Part shown: positions 45,701 to 57,700 of the stretch, piece by piece
How positions within the stretch are numbered: position 1 is the stretch's first letter
Layout of the letters: the number at the start of each line of letters is the position of its first letter
DNA from: Oegoconia quadripuncta
Taxonomy: Eukaryota > Arthropoda > Insecta > Lepidoptera > Autostichidae
NCBI GenBank assembly: GCA_949316235.1
Contig: OX438748.1
Span: forward strand, 29,754,836 to 29,818,835
Direction of reading: 5' to 3'
Length of the DNA: 64,000 bases
Program-made: the position numbers and the translations under genes
The notes under the pieces: model-generated
Told to the model about the DNA's origin: nothing
What the model saw: only the letters and a program-made list of their open reading frames with translations
Database searches by the model: none

Positions 45701-48700
45701 TAACTAATCTACACGAAATGCGAGAAGATCGGTCTCAGTACCAGTATAAAATAAATTTGTGGACGGGAATTTTTAATGGCCAAATACTGGGACCCGTTGA
45801 ACTGCCGCCAATTCTCAACTCTAATAATTATTTAGAGTTCTTGGAGAATCAATTACCAATTTTATTAGAAGATGTCTCGCTAGAGCAGCGGCGTACATTG
45901 TGGCTCCAACATGACGGCTGCCCTGCTCACTACGGCATACAAGTAAGGGCTCATTTGAATGAGCGATACCCCCGCCGATGGATCGGACGATCGGGTACAA
46001 TCGCGTGGCCCGCTCGATCGCCGGATCTAAATCCCCTAGATTTCTTTTACTGGGGTTGCTTGAAGGACAAAGTCTACAATAAAGCTATCCAAAACGAAGA
46101 ACACTTACGACAACAAATCTCCTCGGCTGCTCAAGACATTTCCCAATTAAGTTTGAGAGGATTAAAAAGATCATTCCTTAAGAGGTGCCGAGCTTGTATT
46201 AGAGTGGAAGGTCGGCAATTCGAACACCTATTAACTGTGTTTGATTGATTACTTATGATCGTAGAGAATACAAAAATATTAAATGTAAATTTTGTTTGGT
46301 AATAAATGTGTTCATTTTTAATCCAAAGTGTGTATTTTATTTAACTTTTGCTTATTTTTAAATAAACTGGCTTAAATTTTAACTAGTTCAATAATAAGTA
46401 ACGCTGCTAAGCAAAAAAAGAAAAATTAATCATCAATTACCTTTTGACCGAAATTTGCCACTTTGGCAGAAAAAATGCTGTATCTTTTTATTTAAAAATA
46501 AAGGTGTATTTTATTTTACCTTTCTGAAATCCCTACTAAACAGGTAATTTTTTAAGGGAATGTGCAGCAGCAGTCCAATACATTTTTTTCTCACCGCTGA
46601 AGGTCAAACTTCATTAAACAATATTCAAAAAAAAAAAATTAGGAATAAAAAATTATTTTCTCAGGGTTACCTACATGTATTTAACAAAATGATATTTAAA
46701 TATGGTACAGCAACTATCTGAAAATATTTGACAGAAAAAATAAGAAAAATATCTGGTTATTTCTACACATAACAACAACAAACAGATAAAAAGCGGCAGT
46801 TTTAAGAAAAAAACATAAAAAATTAATATCTTGAAAACGGTGACACTTTTACTAAGGTCATTTTTTTTTGTCTGGTAGGTCAACCTTTCATCTATCTTCC
46901 CTTTTCGTTTGTCGTGCTATTTACTGGACACCCTGTATATAAGCTGCCTATGCCTATTGTGTAGAGTACTTTAAAATTGACATGACAAAAACAAGAAAGA
47001 AAATTAGAGCAAGGCACTTCAAAATAGAATAACGTTTTCATAAATAAAATAACAACTTAATATTTATTTTTTAAATACATTTACTCGTACAGATGTGTGA
47101 ATTGTACGATAACTATGAAATACGTAGTACAGAAACTAAACAAAGCCAGCAATAGGCGGATGTCCACAGGAATGACGCGTAACACTAAATGTTGTAATCC
47201 GCGACGCTTCATGTACTGTAGAATGCGGATCACTTCTGTGTACTTCCTGTCACCTGAAACTTACAGTAAGATCAATATCAAGGATAACATACCATTGAAG
47301 TTTGATATTAAAATTTAGAAGTTAGAACTGAGCGTCCCCATAGACGTCTATTAGAATTAATTCCATAAATAAATATCTTTGCACATACACACAGCGCCAT
47401 CTAATTCCACACTAAGCAACTAGGCTTGTATTATAGATACCAGATGGTTGATAAACTACACAAATACATATTACAATTTATAAATGAAAAACATCCATAA
47501 CTCGGGAACACATGTCTTTATTCATCATACAAACACATGCCCCTATCGGGATTCGAACCCGCGACCTTTTGGTATAGCAGCAGAGTTTCTAATCACTACA
47601 CCAAACAGGTCGTCAATTTATGTGCATACTCTAATTTATGTGCAGAGTTCGACTACACCAGCTTTTTCTTTATTCCTGATTTATTCGACAAATAAATAAA
47701 TACTCAGAAGCGTATTACTGTACTAAAGGTAATAATTTAACAAAGAAATGGCGGTTTGCTGGAATACTATTTAACTATTATTTATATTTACTATGTCTGA
47801 GTTAAAGGTCTATTTTCTGATTTTCTTTAATAAGTCATAAATTTAAGCTTTGTTAACTGCTTATCCTGCAATTAGTATTATCTACTCCTTTTACCCAGTG
47901 GTTGCTGGAACAAAATCACTTCCAGGCATAAGGCCGCCATTGTACCTACCAATTAAGTTTCATGTCTATACTAAGTACTGTTGGTGTACAGTAAAGGATA
48001 TTTGTATTGTATTTTTATGTATGTAACTATTTTATATGAAGCACTCACGGCGCAGTCGCATTCTCTATTCCTTGGAGCGGTCACTCTTTAATTTTAATAC
48101 GATTGTCTCCGTGCTTCGGAGGGCAAGTTAAATCGGTGCCTGTTGTTTTTTTTTCTTTTTTTTATGCACAACGGGTTGGTACTTTACCTCAATCACACCA
48201 TCACACCTGATATTAAGTGAAGATGAGGTCGAAGGTGGAAGCGTGACCCGGAAACCCCAACAAATTTGGAGGACTAGCTATCTTATCTCTGACAAGCGGA
48301 ACACAACAATGCTATTAACATTGCTGCTTGGCGGCAGATTTAGCTAAGATGGTGGTAGCTAGCCAGGCGGACTTTTAAAATGCCCTACCACCAACCCAAT
48401 TTTGCTTGCAATTTTGCAAAAAAGTCATTAAGCCAATACGGTGAGCACGTGCTGTTTAATACACTGACTGTTAGGTGGCCACTAGTCTGATACAAATCCA
48501 CCAATCCACTCCCCCACAGTGAGATGAGGCATTGCACCAACAATGTGTAAGGCTGATGAAGTATTGCTTGTTAAGCGCTTTATCGTACATTAAGGCATAC
48601 AGTAATTTTACATAGGTACAGCGTATGAGTACAACGGCGGACTTAAGCCATAGAGGGATTTGTTCCAGTTGACCATAGGGTTAGTTAGAAAACAGCAGAT

Positions 48701-51700
48701 TGGGCGTATACACATATATCAGCAAATTTAAACTAATGACTTATATATGAGTAACTTATATATGTATATAAATAAGCAAATACGTAAAGAAAGAGAGGAG
48801 TTAATACGAAGACATCAGATATAAAGAGTAACTACACAGCTCACAACATTTTATAGAATTACACCACAAACCTTTCTCAGTCGTCATTATTGCTTCATTT
48901 AATATAGACTTTATACTATCAACTTCAGAGTTAATCATTTCAGCAACTATTGCCGGAAAACATATTTGTATGACAATGTGAAAGACAAAGACATATTCTG
49001 TCAAGTAAGTGAACCATGGAGCCTGGAACAAAATTTAAACCACTTCAACTCTTCCAATAAAACTGAATAATATTCAGATGGGTGAAACAAACAGATTGAT
49101 GTCCCGACCAGTGGCAGACAGGCTTTATGGAATAGGATCTTCAGTCAAAGAATACAGTATCTTTTTTTACTATGTACTCGATACGCGTTTGATCATAATC
49201 TCGGCTGATGAAAAGTGACTATGTGGTCGAACATGAAGCACTCCGCTCAGTAAATGCCTATTCACCCTGCTCTTGAATATCCTTTTTTTTGATTGGATTC
49301 GCGTTTGACCATAATCTCACCTGATGGAAAGTGACGATGTGGTCGGAGATGAAGCACGTGATCTCAGTAAATGCCTATTCACTCTGCTCTTGAAGATCCC
49401 AAGGTTGTAGGATTCAGGAAAGACTGACGCCGGAAGGGAGTTCCATGCCTTGGCTGTTCGGATGATGAATGAAGAATCGAACTTTTTAGTGCGAATGTTC
49501 GGTATATTAACTATATACGGGTGGAATCCCTCCCCGCGCCTAGTGGTCCGAAGATGGAAGGGTGACGGTGGAATAATAATAATAACATTGAAGCAAACAT
49601 TCGTAAAAAGCATTTGGAACTGTACAGTGTGAAATTTATGTCGTGTAATTGCCTTTTACTGGTGACTCCACTCCTGATTACGAACAATTTTCCACTAGGA
49701 ACTATAGCCGAATTCGATCAATTAATTTTCGATTACCCATACAAAGTAAACAATTCTGAAACCACCTTTAGTATGGAAGTCAAACAATTTTCGGCTGAAT
49801 TCGGCTATGGTTCTTGTGGAAAGTTGTGGAAAGTGGAAGTCACGAGTAAAGTCATTAACCGAAAATTGTGGGACTTCCATACTAAAGGTGGTTTACGTAT
49901 GGGTCATGGAAATTTTTTTGATCGAATTCGACTATGGTTCCTTGGGGAAATATGGTCGAAATGAAGAGTAGCGTCACCAGTTAAAGGGAATTAGACCTTC
50001 AATTGAATACTTAATTATATTAATTTACAGAAGGATGAAGAACGCAACTCATTTTCTGACCAAGGCGTTAATCAATCTTATAATTCAGCTTACCTGACTT
50101 TTTATATAATTCAACATAGACCATAATGATATCATCATTCTCGGCACTCCAATGATTAATTGTAATACTGTCTGTAAAATTAATAATACATCATTGTTAG
50201 CCTATTATCAATCCACTGCTCGAGATAAGTTAGACGCTGTAGCTGCTTAAAGGTTTCGTTACGTTTTTTTGAGTGAAAATGAGGCCGAAGGTGGAAGCGT
50301 ACTGACCCGGCAACCGCATCTTATTTAGGAAACTGGCTATAGTATCTCTGACAAGCGGAACACAACAATGCCATAACATTGATGTTTGGCGGTTGATTTA
50401 GATAAGATGGTGGTAGCTAGCCAGGTGGACATTTAAAATGCACTACCACCAATCAAACAGACCACCCAGTAGTACAAGCGCGATCGTATTCGAAATAGCT
50501 TTTGCTTTAGAAACCGGTTGTAATAATAACAACTTTATCAATTTATACAGCGAACTAAAGTCGTATTGGTTTTCATTGCATTACAACAAAAATATCAATG
50601 GAAAGATGTTTAAAGATATATCTATTTTGCTATCTATTTTAAGTAAGTAGGGGACACTATGGCTCCATCAGCCCCCGTAGTATGAATCGTTTGTCGCACG
50701 CGACGCAGGAGTAGAGTGGGATAGTTGTATATTTCGTCCAAACGAATGAGCAGGACAAATATTATTTCACATTTCATAAACGGTTATCGCGCCTGTCATG
50801 CTACTAGTGCAGATTCTTTTTATCAAGTGAATTGAATAGGGCTTATTATGTACGATCGTACTATATTATTATTGTATTGTAATTGTATATTTTTTTAAAA
50901 GTTCAAATCGACCCATGATGACTGTATATATTTTTTTTAATCATTATCAACTGCGTTATGTACCCATTGTTGAGGCCCAGCCTCTTCCCTGTAGGGTGTA
51001 TTCATAATCCACCGTCCACAATATGATTGGTCTATTTATGTCAGGCTAGTGGAACAGTCGGTGTTTTCAAGCCGATTGAAAACAACCTAGACCGACTATT
51101 TAATGTACTCTCCAAAGAACGGAAACACTCGTATTAAAATTTAAGGGTACTGCAAACCAGCGCTGTGATTCGTCGCAGCTTGAGCTGAGTGGTAACCCAT
51201 TTGTGCACATTGTATTTTTTTTTTAGCTTTTGTATCGTGTTGTTGCGTTCATAATGAATTATTCTTATCCTTAAAATGCCGCTGGAACTTCGCTATTCGA
51301 TCACCAATATCCATACTTACCAAACTAGTTTTTAAAGGTCTGACTCTGTCATAACACTCCGCTATAGCTTTGTACTGTTTTTCGATCAACGAGAAATTCA
51401 ACGGTGCGGTCTTCATAGACTTCTTCATATTCTGGACGCAGCAATAAATGTAATAATATATGACAATTTGTACCACTGCTACGACATCTATACCTATCCA
51501 TGGTAAACAATACATTTCGAAGTATATTACATGGAAATATGAACAATACGCTTTTTGGTCATACACACAATGTAAATTAAGAAATGTAAATTTAGTAATT
51601 AACATTACACTGTTGTAAATAAATGTTATAATTATAACAAAATATTCTTGTTTTTCGGATATGTCGCTTGTATTATGAATGTCACAAATGAAATTGTGAA

Positions 51701-54700
51701 CTGTATACTTCGATTTGCTAAAAAGAACGAAATATACCAAGTAATCGAATAAATAAAACCAGGCCCAATACCACCCAGGATTATTCAAGTCTGTTATAGG
51801 TAGTATTAACACTGACACATACACTAACGATAGTATTAGACTGTATCTTGTGACTATTACTCTGTAAGTCTTTCTTAACACTGTTGTGAAACCGAAGTTA
51901 ATTCCGAGAATCAGTTGGTTTATTATAAAAAACGTGGATAGAAACTTTGGTATTTTGCTATCATTTTTATTGAATACTTTGATCCCACTTTTTTGACGCG
52001 ACGTGTTCATCTTTAAACTTCTTTATGCCATACATGACGTGGCGACAATGTCTGTAATTTAATTTGTTTTCCCGGAAGGTTTCGTAGAGCACTTATAATA
52101 ATTGATATAAGAAATTAATGAAATGAAAGTGCACTATTATTAGATTGTTACCTACCATCATCACTCATTATAATAAATGTTTAATATTTCGGGCATAGTA
52201 ATCCCAACTAATATTATAAATGCTTAAATTTGTGTGTGTGTTTGTTTGTTACCTCTTCACGCCTAAACGGCCGGACCGACTTGGTTGCTAGACAGATTAG
52301 GACCTGGATTAACATACAGGCTACTTTTTATCCCGGAAAAGTGACTGGTTCCTGTAGGATAGGTATTATTAGTAGGACTTCTTTGGAGTCATAGAGTGAC
52401 GCATTTGGTACTAGATTTTTTTGCTGATGACGGTGATGATGATCGTGATGACGGTGGTGATTGGCCTATTTGGTTATGTATGTATATATAATGTTCTAAT
52501 ATAATCGGTCCATGAACTAAACCGTATCTCTCAGTGGGTGTCGTAAAAAACCGAGCACTTGGAAATTTGCGATGAATTAGGGAAAATTTCAAATTCACGG
52601 TACGAAGAGCGATTTTGGATAGATCCTCGTTTAAACTGTTTTTTTGTGATTTATTTCTTTTTGTGATTTGCAGAGCTCAACTGGAACAGTCCAGACAAGC
52701 GATGACTGCAAACAGGTCCCGCGGCCGCGTTCTGGAAGCTCTGATGAGGGAGAAGGCTAATGGCAATCTTCCTGGCATTTTCGGGAGATTGGTAAGTATT
52801 ATTTTGTTATTGATAAGAGAAATTTACGACTGGCCCGGAGTTAAGGCGCCATTTGTTTGTAGTGTATAGTACCTCATACGTACCTACCCGTACGTATGAG
52901 GTATTCTTGAAACATGAACAGTATAGATAAGTCCACTGCTGGACGTAAAGCATCTCCTATGGCACCTATTGATTAGACCCAATGGGCACGCTGGACAGGC
53001 GGACGATCGCAGAATTTCGAGGGCCGACTGACGACGCTCCTGCTGGTGTAAGCTGTTATACTCACGTTCCCTTAAATCGACTAGTATAGTTTAAAAGTTT
53101 TTAAAAAAAAGAACGAAATTAACAAAAGTGTGGCATTGGCTTATCTACTCACTGTGGATTCAACTTGTTGTACTCATGTGTTTGATTCAGTGCATTTAAT
53201 GGGATGACCTTACCCAATGTATCTGGTTAGATACTCACGAAATATTTGATTTGGTAAATTTTATCTTTCAGGGAGACCTGGGAGCTATAGAATCTAGGTA
53301 TGACGTGGCAATTTCAACTTGCTGCGGTGCTCTGGACAACATTGTTGTGGACAATGTTGAAACTGCGCAGGCGTGCGTAGAGCATCTGAGGAGGTTTGAT
53401 ATTGGCCGTGCCACGTTCATAGCCCTTGATAAACAGGAGCATTTGAAACAGTATTACAGGAGGAGGACTACTTAGTAAGTACACAAATTCAGACTTGGCT
53501 TGTTTACTCCGTTAGATAGGCCGAATTTGGCTGAAGAAAGTTTGCTGATAAATGCCGACCACACAATCCATAGTCACCTAATTACAGGCGTGTGGCACCT
53601 GTCAACATATTCTTCTTTTTCTTTGCGAGTCAATGGCAATGGGAGTAATTACCTAAAGTAGTTTGGCCCAAAAAGTAGCAACGTCGATGGCTCTTTGGTT
53701 TGCCTCAGAAAGGTCCTGCTCTGTACAAGAAATTGGAGAGGCGGGCACGACAACAATTGCGTCATAGATTGCGTTATGTCGGAGTCGCACTTGTCATCAA
53801 TGGAGAAGCTCCACATCTTCCTGAATTTTCTGCACGTGTCAACGCCCGACCGATGCCTATTCAGGGACTTCCGGGAGGGCCAGGAATTAACACATTTGCT
53901 GGTACCCGCCATCGACACGAAAAGAAGAAGGAGGGCCAGGGGAGAACTTTTAACACTTGTATTTAAATGCCACTAGTGGTCACCCACCCAAAGACTGACC
54001 GCGTCAGACGTTGCTTGACTTCGCTAATTGAAAACGAGTAGAGAGAAATTTCTTAAAAATATTAAAAGAAAAAACATTTTGTCGTGTTAAAATAAAAAAA
54101 TAATAAACTTACAAACGGCCGAATCCAGAACCGTTTCTTTTTTGTAGTCGGTTGAAAACAGTAAGTCTCTAAGAATAAATGACAACAAAATTCAATTCAC
54201 TCAAATTTGATTAAAATGTGTTGTTTCCATCGAGGAATGATTGAAAGGATTAATTAAGATAATCAGTGCCCATTTAATATAATTTTGTCGGACGCTTCCG
54301 TCCTATTTTAAGCTCGCATAATTAATGGACCTCTATTATTATTCTCAGCCCCGAAAATGTGCCGCGTCTCTTCGACTTGGTGAATGTGAGGGACGAGCGC
54401 GTGCTCCCCGCATTCTATTTCGCTTTACGCGATACGCTCGTCGCCAATGACTTGGACCAAGCGTCGAGAATAGCGTACGGCGCCACTAGGTATAGAGTTG
54501 TGACGCTCAACGGGGACGTCATTGAGACCGCGGGTGAGTTTGTTTATTATAAATATACAGTTTTTTTTATGCTTAACTGGATACGCATTTGACCACAATC
54601 TCACCTGATGGGAAGTGACGATGTGGCCGAAGATAAAGCACGCGATCTCAGTAGATGCCTATTCACCCTGCTCTTGAAAATCCCAAGGTTGTAGGATTCA

Positions 54701-57700
54701 GGATAGACTGACGCCGGAAGGGAGTTCCATGCCTTGGCTGTTATAGTGTAATTAGGGAGTTATGCAGTTTGAAAGAAGACGTAGTGACAAAGATTGAAAA
54801 AAGGTATGTTGAGATGGTTTGGACATGTGGAGAGGATAAATGAAAGAAGACTAACGAAAGAGATATACTATGCGAATGTGGATGGTAGTGTTGTTAGGGG
54901 AACACCACGGCGAACGTACCATGCTCAAATCGGGGACGTCTTAAAGAAAGGCCCTTATGAGAGTGAATGAAGCAAAAGACGTGTGTCAGGATCGTAGCAA
55001 GTGGAAGTCTGTGCTCTCTGCCACCCCTACGGGAAACAGGCGTGACTTTATGTACAAAAGTACTTTACCGCCTCCGTGGCTCAATGTAAACAACATTGGG
55101 TTTACGATTCGCAGGTCGCGGGTTCGATCCCCAGCGGGATACATGTTTTAAGTACTCGGTTTGGTTGGTGGTAGGGCATTTTCAAAATGTCCGCCTGGCT
55201 AGCTACCACCATTTTATCTCTGACAACCGGAACACAACAATGCTATTAACATTCCTGTTTGGCGGCAGATTTAGATAACTCTTGATTAAAACCAAAAAAC
55301 TTGCTTAATTTCTCACAATAAAGACCTGAGGGCCTATTTTTTTTTTTTTTTTTTTCTGTCTACAAATTTCCTATAACTGTGGGCTCTCTGGAAGATTAGT
55401 CTTCCAGAGAGCCCACTTTTAGTGATAAGACCATTCTTTTAGTGATAAGACCGCCTAAATGTGTTCTATTATTATCATCAAAAATTATTGTAAATTATTT
55501 TGCGCAATAGAGAGTATCTGTTTTGTATTTTATAGTTATAAATTGTAATTTAATATGAGAATCTGACATTATTAATGAGTTAAATTGACATATTGTTATT
55601 TAATTGTATTTGACATAATATATAATAATATGAGGTAAGATGATATTAATACAGTTTAAATGTCACATTGTAATATTTAAAGTTATTCAGGTTAACACAA
55701 TGTTGTCGTTTAGCGTGTCTGCTTATATTGCATGATTTTTTAATTCTATTTTTATATTTTAAATATTTGTACGCCATAACAGGCAGATTTTTCTGGACTA
55801 CCTATCTACAAAATAAGACCTTTATCTGTATACCCAAATTCTAACAAATAAATAATTTTCTTTCTTTCTTTCTTTCTTTCTTATTACGTTTTAAACGTTT
55901 CAATCGTCCATCGGCCATCGTTGGCGATCATCGACCACTCGTATAAAAGTTACTTCATTACGTGTGTCGTCGTTTTACACCTGTATACAATGAATGAATG
56001 ATATTAGAATTGTCTAAAAGTATTGCTACTCGACAATAGACGGCGCTATTGTGTACTTTTTTCGTTAACACCTTGGGCTAAAGAGCGCAATAGAAAGGGA
56101 TGCCCTTATACGCAGAATAACGTTATAACACCGTTTTTGCATTACATAATTTCTAACCTACCAAATTTGTACATGCAGTGCTGCCAATTACGAAAATATT
56201 CCTCGATTTGTGGGAAAATAGAGAGTGAGGAATAATTCAAATCTGGACTTTATCGGGGAATCAAGGCCAATGAAATTTGTAAAAGAACCCATAGTATTTT
56301 TATTGCTAATCGTGGTACTACATTTTACTATATTTTTTACGTAATAAGAACAAGTTTTTAAGTTAAAGTAAAACATTAAACAACATTTTACATGAAACAA
56401 TATTGTACTTCTTTAATTATCATTTCGGAGAAATTTCTGGAAAATTACGTTGGAACCATTAAAAATATTGTTTGATACATGCTTCGATCATCTACATGAC
56501 TCCATACATCATCATGTAATAAAAATAATTTTATAATAGTAGGTTATTTGTCGAAATATTCTCTTTTTGGAAAAGGTATTTGTTCTACAAATTATTAGTA
56601 GGAGCAGTAGCTTAACTAATAAACGTAAAACACGTTTTTGAAATAATATTTTTTTGCAATAACAAAAGAATCATAAGAATTCTTAGTACCTATAGTGAAT
56701 ACGATTGCGGTAAACCCCGAATCACCTTTATCGTTAACGTTTGAAACGTACGATGTGCATAGGTAATGCCGATGTCATTACTTTTATATGAGAGATCATT
56801 CATTCATCGTCAATCGTAACGATGACACACGCATTCGTAATCGTTTGAAATGCGTAATAAGATTTTGCGAGTTTGACGACGATGATTGTAATAATCGTTC
56901 GACTTACGTAATAGATCCTCTGATTACATTATTATTTTATTATAAAGAATTCACTGTAGCTTAATCTCAAAACAGCCTACCATTTATACCATACCACACA
57001 TACCTACTTATATTTTGTTTTTGATTAATAACCGTCTTTTTTATTTGCTGTTATGGAAGTAAAGTTACAGTGTCAACAAAAACATAAAGCCTCACTGTAC
57101 CTCATAAAAGTAACACATTTAACACTCAACTCATACATGGCTCAATCCGTAAAACGTTTGAATACCGGTTTGCCGAACATTCGGTGATTTAGCCGAATAT
57201 TCGGCAGAATATGCCGAGTACCGAATATAAAACGAATATTCGACCCATTCAAAATTGTAATGTAGATACAAGCATAGCCCAATTGATGACCTTTTAACCG
57301 CCTCCGTGGTTCAATGTAAACAACATTGGGTTTACGAATAGTAGCATTGTTGTATTCCGGTTGTCAGAGATAAGATAACCAGTGCCCCAAATATGTTTGG
57401 GTTTTCGGGTTAGTACGCTTCCACCTTCGGCCTCATCTTCACTTAACATTAGGTGAGTTTGAGGTCAAGAGCTGACCCGTTGTGCATAAAAAAAATCCTT
57501 CGCTCGAAGAGGCTACGCAAAACTAGAAATTATGAAGAGTAAATGGAAGCTTTATTATTATTTATTCTATCGTACATTCGGCTGGCAACGTCAGTGTTCT
57601 TGAACGTGTTATCTTTTCAGGTACTATGTCTGGCGGTGGCCGAAGCACCATGCGAGGCCGAATGTCCAGCTCCGTTCAACAGGACACGAGCGAACAGGAC

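Larger units (their letters stand above)
44191..46935 (+). mobile_element. Tc1/mariner-superfamily DD41D transposon
   Basis: A 2,745-bp element with TA on both sides, starting 'cagggtgtccagtaaatagc' and ending in its inverse. The inverted repeats are about 467 bp each (44,191-44,657 and 46,469-46,935), unusually long. One uninterrupted transposase lies between. The structure looks complete. Confidence 0.88.

Noticed and set aside
47097..47318. 73-aa plus-strand ORF
   Set aside because: Antisense of the last exon of the gustatory receptor.
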